The position numbers and the translations under genes are program-made. Positions 36,130 to 48,300 of a stretch of 64,000 bases of DNA are shown here, piece by piece. How positions within the stretch are numbered: the stretch's first letter is position 1; the number at the start of each line of letters is the position of its first letter. Under the pieces are notes generated by a model. It had not been told where the DNA came from and ran no database searches. It was given only the letters and a program-made list of their open reading frames with translations. Source of the stretch: Ipomoea triloba (Eukaryota; Streptophyta; Magnoliopsida; Solanales; Convolvulaceae); the NCBI RefSeq assembly GCF_003576645.1, contig NC_044930.1:7234518-7298517 (forward strand). Reading direction: 5' to 3'.

Positions 36130-37870
36130 ATTGAACTTGAAAATGGTTTTAACCCGTGCAATTATTCTTCCCAAATTTAATAAGGAAAATTATTTATTTT
36201 ATTGGATTACATATTACTATTAAATTGACTTACCACAACAGTTAATAAAGAATCTACATATTCAATTAAAAAATACATATCATGAGCGGCTAATAGAAAT
36301 TGATAATTGTAAGGGTCTCTAGTACGATTTATTTAAAAATATACCAAACAATTGCATAACTAAAAATTACCTTATATGAACACAAAATTTTTCAAAATAG
36401 CAAATTCCACTTTTAATAATCAACCATTATGATATTGTTACATTTAGTCATACTCTTTTAGTTTTGCCGCATTATATCCTCAACTCTATTTGCTTGGCGC
36501 AATTAGTTCTCCATTTAAAATTCTATCATTCCACTTTTAACAAAGATGACTAACTTGTAATTGAATTATTTAAACATCTTGTCCTAGCATGTAATTTCTC
36601 CACCTCTCTTGTAAACTTTTATAATTGATTAATAGAATTACACAATGAGGTGTTTGCAATTAGTTGTTAGCTGGCAGTTGATATATAGTTGATAACTAAT
36701 TGAATTAACTAGTTTGACTAGCTAATAATATTAATAAGTTGTACAAAGATATTTGGTAAATAAATTATTTATTTTTATTTTATTTTAATAATAAAATAAA
36801 AATTAATAACAACAACAACAAAAAAGAACCAACATCGAAAGATTTAAAAAATTACGGACATTGTCCCTCTTCAAATGTTGCCCATCCGATGTTCCCACAT
36901 CAGATGGGCAACAGAAGTGGAGCCTTAGCTTGGGTTCCTTTATTAAAGGATCCTAATTCCTAAGGCTCCTTCAATTAATACAGTTCAATTTTTATTTTTT
37001 GGGGGTTAATAGATGGGCATTTTGAATTATTTTTTTTTTTTAAATGCTAAGCTGAAATGCTAAACATATAACTAATTATAACAAATAAATAAAAATCAAG
37101 AATATCAATGATTTTATGATTCAATAACACAGAGTGGCTTTCCATATGAGAGATCATGAGTTCGAATCAATATTCTAAATATCTTCATCTTAAGTTCACA
37201 TTCATATAGCAGTTACAAACTTTTTCATAAATTAAAATTTCTTTTTTTTTTTTTGAAAAGAAAATTAAAATTTCTAAATGCCACAATTTTACAATAACGG
37301 AAGTTAAAAGTCAAATTTGACCTTCAAATAATTGTACACGCGCGGTATTGCGTGCTGAAAGAGGGCAAATGGCAACAACAATAGTTGGGTCCACACGGTT
37401 GCTGGGTGGTCCCAAGCCTCAAAGCCATGCGTGAATATGTATTTTGAACTTAATTGGCTGCATTCAACTTTAACTTGTTCTTAACTGCTATTTGGCCTTT
37501 CATAGTGGGGATTTTATTGCGTACTTCCATTGCTAATTGACTAAATTACAAGTTGATAGGTTAACATTCCATCGCATTGGGGTATTTTTAAGACCTTTGA
37601 GCACATATTTTCACATGAATAATGCTATTTTAAAGTTTTCATTTTATAGACATGGTGTTATTTATTAAAAATTTGAAAGTTGAAAATGTATTTATATCCA
37701 TTAATTATCTATTAATCAGTTGGCACAGAACTGTCAGAACGGCTTAATACTCACATCATAAAATATCATAAAATTACAAGGGTCTAGACAAGTCATAATT
37801 CTACAAGTTCAAGGGTTTGTTTGTGAAGGATGACAATGATTCCTCCTTTTCATCTGATCGTGGTAAGGTT
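36130..37870. other. AT-rich intergenic DNA with one hairpin
   Basis: No gene recognised. A hairpin lies at 36877-36912 (GTTGCCCATCCGATGT against ACATCAGATGGGCAAC, one mismatch, 4-base loop). A box-B-like GAGTTCGAATCAA near 37160 may mark a decayed SINE. Confidence 0.5.
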
Positions 37871-37884
37871 TAAGATTGAATCTA

Positions 37885-38174
37885 GAATAAATTTCACTTT
37901 TAATCCCCTAACTATTATACATTAATCACATTTGGTCATTATCTATTAAATTTTTTTAATTAGGTGAATGACTATGTAATTTGTATCACATTTGATCTTG
38001 TCATTCAATTTCCCAATCAAGTAATGCAGAAAGTGCTCCTTCCGGAAAGAGCACTGCATTTGCTTCTTCCTGAATGAGCACTTAGCTTCCAGTAATAATT
38101 AATCGAGAAATTAGAAAGTATGACCAAATGTGATTCATGTATAATAATCAGAGGACCATAAGTAAAGTATTCTT
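37885..38174. mobile_element. Inverted-repeat MITE with 9-bp target duplication
   Basis: The left arm has TTATACATTAATCACATTTG and the right arm has the complementary order CAAATGTGATTCATGTATAA. TTGAATCTA flanks both sides (37876-37884 and 38175-38183). The 9-bp duplication and long arms suggest a Mutator-like origin. The centre has TGCTCCTTCCGGAAAGAGCA, itself a small hairpin. Confidence 0.8.
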
Positions 38175-38189
38175 TTGAATCTACTTAAT

Positions 38190-38820
38190 TAAGAGAAGGA
38201 TGACACGGGATAAGCAAACCCGATGATCATGTATTCCCATTGGTTTGGATAGTTTGTCACATTTTGGTCATATCTTTATCATATGAATTTGATTGTGGTG
38301 ATTCAAGATTGTGTTAAAAGTTTTATTTTTTTATTTATTTATTTTAAAAAATACCTGCGTTACAACTTTCATGTTTTGAGAATCAACAAATTCAGTTCAC
38401 ATAATGGTTAAAAATGGACTCAAAGTTAATGATTGTACACATGGGTCACTTTTATAATTATTGACTAACTCTCTCTCTATATATATATAGTCCAATAAAA
38501 TAATGACATGTCACGATATGTAAATTAAAAATAATTTTAAAATATAAATGTAGCATGACTCTTTTAAATTTACATCTTTAAAATTTTCACATCCTAATGT
38601 AATAATAAATATCACATTCTAGCTAGTCATCTCTTAAACCAACTCTAACTTGCCATTTCGTACACTAAAAGGGTAGAATTATATTGTTGTTATATGACCT
38701 AGGGGCAGGGGCTACAATAACAATATATAAAATGGCTAGCTAGCTAGTAGTAGTTTAATAAAAGAGAAAGTTTGTTGCAACTTCATTTTAGATGTTGCAT
38801 TTAATAAACAAGGGAGAAAT
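38190..38820. other. Intergenic DNA, nothing recognised
   Basis: AT-rich, with a short CT/AT tract near 38466-38490 and AGCTAGCTAGCTAG-like sequence near 38738. No gene or bounded element. Confidence 0.5.
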
Positions 38821-38837
38821 ATAGCGTTGGTCTATTT

Positions 38838-39047
38838 TTTTTTTTTGAATACTACTAACTCTATTAGAATGCAGTATCTGTTCATAACTACTTGCTCAAC
38901 CTATTGAGGTACAAGAGTCAGTATTGCCCCCACTGAGGCTTGAACCCACCACCTCCCAGAGTCAGTATTGCCCCCACTAAGGCTCGAACCCACCACCTCC
39001 CATATAAAGGGAAGGATTTGATGCCACTGGATTACAAGGTCCTTGGC
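38838..39047 (-). mobile_element. tRNA-derived SINE, family A, with internal duplication
   Basis: A complete family copy on the minus strand: head with box A, box B GGTTCGAGCCT, body ATGAACAGATACTGCATTC and A tail. The 17-bp ATAGCGTTGGTCTATTT is repeated exactly at 38821-38837 and 39048-39064. A segment of about 55 bp around box B (GAGTCAGTATTGCCCCCACT) is duplicated in tandem, so this copy carries two box-B regions. Confidence 0.92.
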
Positions 39048-39339
39048 ATAGCGTTGGTCTATTTAAGTGACCATTGAGGTGAATATATAAAATGACATTG
39101 TTTAATGGTTTTGTTAAAAGTTGTTACAAACCATTTAGAAGTTTAATAAAATTCCAATAATATGTCACTCCAACTTTAGTTCGAGTCCTATAATTTCATA
39201 GTTGATTTTTATTGGAATAACTAATTATAGTATACGCATTGTGTGAATTATTGTACCCAATGACTAATTATTTTTCTTATTTGGAGTCTAAAATTAAGTA
39301 TACTATCAAGATTTTGGTAGATAATCATTAGCAAACGCC

Positions 39340-39535
39340 CTGCAATAGTGTATTAGTTAGTTTGAACTTTCCAGGCAAATATAAATAGAATAGGTAGTGA
39401 TTAGGGGCAACCGGTTAGAAAACATACATATGTGCAGTGCAATAGTGTATTAGTTTGAACTTTCAAGGCAAATATAAATAGAATAGGTAGTGATTAGGGG
39501 CAACCGGTTAGAAAACATACATATGCGCAGCGGAA
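39340..39535. repeat. 97-bp tandem duplication
   Basis: Two adjacent copies of a segment containing GCAATAGTGTATTAGTT, AGGCAAATATAAATAGAAT and GGGGCAACCGGTTAGAAAAC. They differ by a few bases and a short indel. Confidence 0.85.
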
Positions 39536-40009
39536 GAAGGATCAATCGTTTTTCCTAGATTTTACGTTATAGAAGGATCGGAGTTTGAATGTTTTTACCT
39601 TGAAGCATGCTTTGGCAGAATCAACAATTTAAACCATCCAATTGTTCGATCGGCCGGGCACATGAAAATTTCTACAGATTTTACGCGGGCATCTCTCTCA
39701 CATAATCTCTTTAAAAAAGACAAAGCTAGCTATTTATATAGTCTGGTTTGGATTCAAAATTATTTTTCATACTGAATTTACCACATGATATGACAATAAG
39801 TTGCTCATGAATGCAGTCAATTCACCATATGTAACATGACTTACAAAAAAATCATCTAGTGATCAAATACAAAAAGAGCTAAATAAATAATTCCAAATCA
39901 AGAGGTAATTACTAGGAGGGTAAGTATATAATGAGAGTGCATCATGACTCCTATTTTTATACACATGGTAAAACTAATTAATTTTTTAGTGACGAAGGAA
40001 ACTCGTAGT

Positions 40010-40215
40010 CACTACCGAAAAATGTACACTGGGTAAAACCTGTCTTGTGATCCTAAACGGTGAAGGATCATAAAGAAGTAAACTAGCCTAGATTGTCCAT
40101 TGCTGACTGATTTAACCCAAGAAGACCAATAGGCCGCTCTCGCTGGGAGTTGAACTTATAATATTGTGATTATCAAATCAACAATTTAACCAATTTGGTT
40201 GGGATTGATAAATAA
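40010..40215 (-). mobile_element. Possible tRNA-derived SINE, family C
   Basis: On the minus strand CCAACCAAATTGGTTAAATTG resembles box A of a tRNA gene and AGTTCAACTCCC resembles box B, about 40 bases downstream, with a non-tRNA body after it. Spacing and decay fit a SINE rather than a tRNA gene. No target duplication seen. Confidence 0.4.
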
Positions 40216-43200
40216 ATAAAAAAAATTGAGAGAAAATGAAAAAAACATTTTGATTCCTCAATTATTCCCGACTTTTGGTTCCCCACTGTTGCAAGATGCA
40301 AAGCACACATTTAGTTTTGCAAGGTTGTGGTGTTTTGGTTTTTCGACATACAAAAATGTAAGGCATCTATAAGGTTTAGAATTTAGATATGTTTTTGAAC
40401 GGTGAATTGAAGTGGTGAAGTATAGGCCAAAAACGAAGCCCCAACCACCAACCACTCTCTACTACACTAGGAAACGAAAAGAGACCCGCATAGACTTGAC
40501 TCAGTGGTTTAGTAAACAATATTTGAGATAATAGATCAATGTTTAAAACTCGGTCGCGATAGTGTGAGGATCATTTCTAAAGTGGGTAAATCCTGCACCA
40601 GCATTTGGCTTGGCCTACTGAATTATTGAGTTATCGTGATTTATATTATTTCACATATTCTGTTAGGGTGAGGTGTGGAACTTAGGGTTGGGGATTCAAT
40701 TTTTAGAGAGGAGAAGAAAACGGAAAGTGAGAGCAAATGATTGATATGTCATAAATGCGCATTTTGTTTAATTAGCCATGGTTTTAGCCGGAAAAAACGG
40801 TCAATTTTTTTTTTATATATATATATATTTATAGTTTGAAAGGGTGTGAATCTAATCTTTAATTTTGGTAGCTTTTATATGTTCCTTGTGATGGACGTAA
40901 TTACTTACACAATGCAAGCAATCCAAAGCTGTCATCCATATACAAATCCTTACTCTCCGGCTCTCCGCGTTCGTTATGCCTATACATATATAGATACCTT
41001 CTTTTTTTTTGAAATCATATATAGATACCTTTGTCCTTTTAAACTTTTTTTTTACAAAATAAAAATAATAAGAATAATGCTATTTTTGTTTCTTAATATC
41101 TAGTCTGACATGACAGTAAAATTATTTTTATTTATTGACTATCATGAATTGGCTAATCTCACATAACATTAGAAAATAAAATTCTATTTATTAATCAAAT
41201 ATAAAATGAACCAATCAAATATTATCACTAAAGAGATGTCATGTAAACTTTATCTAAATAGCTTGTAATTAAATTAATCAATTAAATTGAACAACTATGG
41301 TACTTACAAAAAATCATATTATATGATACAAAAGTCTAATTTAATAACATTTTGCATTTGATATATTTGTGGATTTGTTGCGTGCGCAACAGGGAAAAGA
41401 TATAGGATGCCAGTATGCCACATGGGAACATATAGTTAGGCATTGTATAATGATTTGTTTGACTTTGTATTGTAAAATGATATGATTTTCGTGCTTCCGA
41501 GTTGCAAATTAGATCTGTCAACTCTTGTCTCAGAATCTCAGATGCAAAGAATTGGTAAGCCTTTAGTTAGTTGTGATTGTTGAATAAATGACACTTTAAA
41601 ATAGGGAATATCATTTCTTTATCTTTAGTTATGAAACTACAACTAGTCAACTATTTACTCCTTTTGGGCACCACGCACTAGTCATTTTGCTTAATGGACT
41701 GCTAAGTCACAGTGGTTTACCATTTCACTATTATGTCGGGCTGAAGTGTGGAGGTCCTGAGAGTAAGAAAATTTTACCTTTTGTGAAAATTTATACTATG
41801 TACCAGGGTCCACCTTACATTAAGAACATTGGTCAAAAGTTACATTCAGATTATATGTCTTTAGTTAACATACTATGTGTCTGAAAATAAACTGAAGGCG
41901 GATAATATATTGGTAGTCAATAATATTCAAAAAACAAATTTATACCATATAAAGAAAAATGTATGGGATACCACATAAATAATTAAAATATTTTCCTTTA
42001 TTATACAAAAAAATCATATATTACGAAATAATATAATTATAAGTATATTACTCCCTCATCACTCTCCACCCCGTTTTATATATGTGTGTGTGTGTAATTT
42101 ATAGTAACTTCTATATAAAGGCAAAATGTATATATAATTTACTAAATATTTAAGTAGCTTAGTTGATTGTTCTTTAAAGCTTGATTTCATATGTAATAGG
42201 TCCAAATTCCAATAGCAATATTTTACCTTTATTTTAGGCTTTTAGCGGTCCATAAGTTCTCCCCTAGGGAATAGTTTTCATATATTAGGATTCTTATTTT
42301 AACCTCTTTTTTTTTTTTTTTTTTTAAAGTTTAGATTATTTGTGGTTTATAGTTTATAGTGTCTCCTTCACAAGAGGGATTTGTAATTTATTATGTATTA
42401 TTTAGTAATGACAAATATTTATTTTTAAAGTCTAGATGATATGTGGTTTATTCTTTATAGTATCTTTTCTATTCAAATTATTTTATTATTGATTATATTT
42501 TATATTTTTTATAGCATTTTAAAGTGTTTTAAAATTTCGCCACACTTAAATATATTTCTGGCTCCGCTCTTAAATATACCCTAATTCATCATAGACATTG
42601 TATTGTAATTTATAATGTATTTTATAATTGAATCATATTACAGGTGTATGATATTTTGTTGTGGACATTTTTAATTTTTTTTTTGATTTCATCACACGTC
42701 AAATAATTTATAGATCTGTCCCGGATAAAATTTCCGCAAACAACTCCATTGGATCCTTTTGGGTTCAATGAAAAATTAATGACCTATAATAATTGGAGTG
42801 TTTTGTTGTCTTCCAATAGATATATTTATAGAAATACCAAAACTACTATCTCCATCGATTTGTTAAGAAACTAGTTGAAAATGATAACATAATCTGATTG
42901 AAGTTGATGATTTTATTAAACCAAAGTCCATCATGGAATTAGGTTGTTGGGCTAAAATTAGTAATGAACACAATTATTGAATAAATTAGATGTTGGCCAC
43001 AAGTGTTCTTTCGATATGTAAGTAATAATATTGAAAATTGAGCTCAAATTCATACCCATGAGAGCTATTATAAATTCTAGATAAATTAAGCATGTTGTCC
43101 AAAAAAGAAGAAGAAGTAGAAGAAGAAAGAAGCTAATGGACTAGGAAAGTCAAGTGCTCCTTGAGAAGATAATGATGTTTAAAGGAGAACTGAGATCTTC

Positions 43201-43919
43201 TATTTATAATATTTTTGGGTTGAAACTTGAAATAGAGAGAAACGAGTGAACAACAAACTTCAGAAATTCCAAACTAAACATGTATTCCACTGTTTGCCAA
43301 AAAAAAAAAAAACATGTATTCCACAATTGCCATTCACCGCTTTCACCCCTTGGCCGCCCCCACCATCACCAACGCGAACTCGGAGGCGTGGGGTACCAAC
43401 CGGCTTCCCCACCGAACAACCCATTTACCCCTTCTTTCAATTATTTGCACATTGGACTCTATACTTTATAATTTCTCACGCTTTGGCCCTTAAACTTTCC
43501 CTCTTCTTCACCTTATAGGTTTATACCCCATTTATGTAGTCTTTGCACTCTCATTTTCTTAACTTTGATCCTTAGCCTAATTCACTCCCCTAGCTTTCTT
43601 GCATTCTTACATAGGTTACCAAACCTTGCTCATGAGTTCCAATCATCTTTCAGACCTAATTAATCCCTAAACCTTCAGGGTCCAATCGACTTTGGACCAC
43701 ACCCCATTCCCCTGTAATGGTCCAATCGACTTTGGACCACACACCATTCCCCTGTAATGTAATACATTCAGAATAGAAACTTAATTGCATTTTTTGGGCA
43801 AAAACAGAAATTACTCTAATCTGACAGCTATTATACTAATTTCTTGTATAACTACAAAACATTCATTAATGGAACTCTATTATACATCTATATACGGAAA
43901 TTAATCCTAAACTCCAAGG
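40216..43919. other. Intergenic DNA without recognisable genes
   Basis: AT-rich throughout. A weak SINE-like stretch lies near 40490-40630 (TGACTCAGTGGTTTAG). A long T run lies near 42307. Two adjacent copies of a 46-bp unit containing GGTCCAATCGACTTTGGACC lie at about 43678-43760. Reading frames here are short, low in complexity, and match nothing known to me. Confidence 0.5.
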
Positions 43920-44985
43920 TAGTCGGTAGAGGTGGTAAATGGGCCGGCCCAGCCCACATCGTAAAATTTGAAAATTATAAGTTGTTTGCAATTTGGATAG
44001 ACGGATGAAGAAATTGAAACAAAAATTTTAATTTGTGATTTTGAAGAAGAAATAGAATTACAAAAAATTAATTAGGAATAATGGTTATCTACCACGAAAT
44101 TGCAATTAGGCTACTAAACTAAAAAGAATTACAATTAAATTCTTAAACAACGCAATTTCATGCAATTTAACCTAAAATTACTTGTTTACTTATTAATATG
44201 TGATGTGTCGGTCATTGAATTTAAAATAATTTTTAAATTGTATTTTATTAATAATAATAATAATATAATAATAATAACAACAACAATAACAATAACAATA
44301 ATAATAATAACAACAACAACAACATGCCAAAGCCCTTCGTCTACGACTAAGGGTTCTCCATGGCTGGCCAAAAGCTGGCAGTTTTTTTTAAAAAATAATT
44401 TTATAAATAATTATTAAAATAAAAGTTAAATATTTATTTTGATAACCAACACGTCAGCATATCAACAGGTAAACAAGTCATTTTTGGTAAAATTATATGA
44501 ATTTGCATTGTTCAAGGATCTAATTTTAATTTTTTGAGTTCAGTGGCCTGATTGTATTTTAATTTTTAGTTGGATAGCCTATTTGACCCTTATTCCAATT
44601 TAATTAAAAAAAATTGGAAAATAGAGTATGAAAGAACAATTTCAATACCTCAAATTATTAACATGAACATTAGATTATTCAATTTACCCTTATTCCAATT
44701 TAATTAAAAAAAAATGAAAAATAGAGTTTGGAAGAACAATTTCAATACCTCAAATTATTAACATGAACATTAGATTATTCAATTTTTTTAAGGTGACAAT
44801 TTGTGAACATTTTATTGTGAGCATTCAGTCTGTAAATTGTGTATTTTGAATCCGGGTCCACCTTAAGATCCCAGAATAATTTGCCAACTAGTGGCCACTA
44901 GGCCTAGCCCAACTAGGCTGTGGGCCAGGCCACTGCCCAGTGGGATATGGGCTGGGCTAGGATAATCCATGGGCAATTATGCTCA
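43920..44985. mobile_element. Possible hAT-like element with GGGCCGGCCCAGCCC-type ends
   Basis: The left side has GGTGGTAAATGGGCCGGCC and the right side has the roughly complementary GGGCTGGGCTAGG...CATGGGCAATT. This is typical of non-autonomous hAT families in plants, but exact ends and target duplication could not be fixed. The interior holds an AAT/AAC microsatellite (44253-44322) and a 102-bp tandem duplication. Confidence 0.35.
44587..44790. repeat. 102-bp tandem duplication
   Basis: Two adjacent copies of a segment starting CCCTTATTCCAATTTAATT and ending AACATTAGATTATTCAATTT, with only a few differences. Confidence 0.88.
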
Positions 44986-45321
44986 TTAAGTCATTTGCCA
45001 CTCTACTTCAAGAGTTCAAGGTGATACCCACAGGCCATAACTTCAAGATAATTCAAAAATGAAAAGAAAACATAGATGCTAGAAGAGCATTATGATGGGA
45101 TTGTCTCAATCCTTGAGTATGTACACAAAAGATGCAAAGGGTTAAAGATTTCAGATTTAATATATATGCCTAAAGCGTGTTTCATTGAAGCACTTGCTAG
45201 TATCTGATAAGGTTATGCTGAATATTAACATATAGATCTGTCAAAATTCTATGGCATTTACAGAGAACTCAAAGCACAAAGGATGCATAACATCCCTAAA
45301 AGACGATATTTTGTATGGTAC

Positions 45322-48300
45322 TTACAGAGAACTTAGAGCAGAAAACAAGTTATTGTGGAAGGGGTCTGAGATGTGTTCCAAGAGGTTCTGCAAAGGGCCT
45401 TTACCAGTAACAGCTGCTTGAGTGTAAAAGCCTAACCAGGCAACCATAGCTAACCGCCCGTTTTTAATTTCTTTCACCTTTAAATCTTCAAATGCCACAG
45501 GGTCCTTGGATAGATTCAGAGGATCAAAAAGAATGCCTCCAGGATAATTTATATCACCTGGCAAGTAAATTCCCAAAGGTTCTAATGCTTCAATCCCACA
45601 ATATCTGGCATATTCCGGGCCAACCTAGGCGACATGTATCAAAAAATACGTGACAATTATAAACTGTGCATGAGTTCTGTAAAGACGGGAAGACAAACGT
45701 GTAAATTTCTATATTTTGCCATGTGTGTACAAAGCACATAAATACAATATGTCAATATACATACATACATGTAGTATGTATGTATGTGTAGTGTGTGTAT
45801 AGAGAAAACAGGGCTGGCTTTGTCTAAGGCTTCTGGGAATTTTGGTAGTAGCTTCAGTTTCAAGTTTGAGAAGATAACCAATGCAATAATCTCTCATATT
45901 GTAGGATTTGTAGCTCAGAAAAAATAGGCTACCCAAAAAAACTAGGTAAGAACAAATTAGGCAGATAGTTGGATGATAATTGTCCAACCCTTAGTATATC
46001 CCCATAAATACAACCAAAAAAAAAAACTCATCTGGTTGAAGTCTAGTTTTTTTCTAGCTAGTCAGTACAAGAGTGGATTTTACAACAATGTCATTCCAAA
46101 ATTTATTTACCCTCTAGTGACTAGTGAATAAATTCTTCAGCAAGGTCACAAATCATAGAACACAGCATTGTGTCTCCAAAAATATCATGCCATTGTTTCA
46201 TTTCACTAACCTATCATATGCTATATAATTCAAGGAAAATGAGATTGGGACCAAAATTTCACGGCTAAATGAGATTAAAAATGATGCAGTTTGAAACTTG
46301 AAGTTGACAGGCATGTAGACTCCACTGATTCAGTAAACCATTTACTCTGAGCCTAAGTATAAATAGAAATAAACATAAAATTTCAGCTTTTGTTTGTTAT
46401 AACCCAACCCAAATTTGTTCATGCTGCCCCCTCTCTCCAAGAAGCCTTTTGGTTTATCTTTTATATTGCATTTTCATTCTTATGCTTGCTTAGATTCCCA
46501 TGACTTTAGTTCACATTTCTTGTTTATTTTTGATAAGAAGTTAAATTCATTTATGTCTATATTTTTCATTTCTTTATAAAGCAATGATAATTAATTTATA
46601 AGAAATAAAAGTTAATTCATCTTAAACAATTTACTACAAATTTTGGTTTGGAAGATTCAAAATTAAAAGAGAGAATTATAATCACTAACCAAATTGAAGG
46701 AGATAGCATGCAGTTTCTTAAGTAGTGTTGTCGATATGGGAACATGATATGCATGCTAAGGAATGGGAAAGAATTTTTATGATGAGTCTCACACTAGGCC
46801 ACTAGGGTATAAAAGATGACATTAGTTTTATTTTGTTTCTACAAGGGGTTATGAATTACCACCATACATATCTAGTGAGACCCATATGACTCTCACTGTC
46901 TCTGGCATTATTTTGGATAGAAAATAACTTCAATATCATAATTAATAGGTACTTGACCTTTTCGAGTAAATCCCTGTGTGGAACACCATAAACGTTAAAT
47001 GCTTCCTATGAAAAATTGTTTTCCTAATAATTATCTATTGTTTGGTTTCCATCAAAATAATCTCATTGAATTCTTTTAGAAAAATGTCTTATGGAATTAT
47101 CTTCCTGTATGTCATTTGTGTCAAATGTTACAGTACACCAAACACGGGGAAATGTAATCTTTTTTCTTGAAAATTGACTAATTTTAGTATCTAGCCATTT
47201 CCATGTCATTAGCATCCATAGAAATTTTATAGCATTCTTTTGATTTTTCTGGTATTTACCTTAGCAATTTCCCAAGAAAGTTCATCCCAAATACAGTTCA
47301 TTTATGATTTACCTCATTATAATGGGGGCCAGGGAGAAAGGAGGGGGCATAATAGAAATGGAGATTTGCACTAAGCACACAAACTCTCTGGTATCACACA
47401 AGTTCCAAATCACTGGTTCACGGAATCAAATGAGTGAAAGTTACCTTCAACTCTACAGTTAAACAACTGCAATGCGATAAAACCTTCCTGAATCCTGACT
47501 GGACTTCGCAAGTTTAAAAAGTTTAACAGATTCAGGAACCATATTACTATATTAGGATACACTTACCATCAGAAGAGCTTGGCAAACAGCTATGACAAAG
47601 ACCCCTTGGCTTCCAGCAAAATGGAATCCTGGGATCCCTAAGTAGTCAAGTGTGTCTCCCTAACAAAAGATTATAAAAGAGGAAGCATGGTCGTTAAAAT
47701 GTAAGAGATTCAAAATCCTAGAAAAAAAATGATTTGCAATGAAAAGGTATTATTATGCCCACACATATATCTAAAATAAAAATTTGGACAAAAAAACTTC
47801 TTGTTATGCAAAGGATTAGCAAAAGTTGCAATACAATTGATACCTTTAGTTTTGAATAGCCTACACGCCACCAAACAGGTTCTACAAATTGAAATGCTCC
47901 TGTCAGGTCTAACAGTTCTGGAATCAATGCACCAAGAGCAGCGAGCATAGCCCACCGTGCATGCAATATCTCAAAACTGCAATTTTATTATGTTATAAAA
48001 TTTGCAGCACACAGTAGGGATTCTACTGTCTCAGGTCACACAGGGAAGAGAGCTATCAGAAAGTATACAAAACACCATCTCTTTGACTGAATTACTTGGA
48101 AACTGTTCTTTTGAATACATATTTCTACCTAATAGCACAAGAAAAAAATCAATTCGAATGGTGGATATCGTCGACCGTATGTCCTCTGCATTCATATTTT
48201 GGAAAGGGAGAAGGAAACCATAAATGGTGTGAGGTCTTTTGTGTTCTTTGAATATGAGAGAGGCAAAAATGATTTAGAAAATTTTAATTACTTTAGTAAA

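Noticed and set aside
44160..44417. Open frames across the AAT/AAC microsatellite
   Set aside because: Low-complexity translation of a microsatellite on both strands, with no recognisable protein.
48002..48223. Plus-strand open frame of 73 codons inside LHCB7 intron 3
   Set aside because: Short, no homology recognised, no splice or codon pattern, and it lies antisense within an intron.
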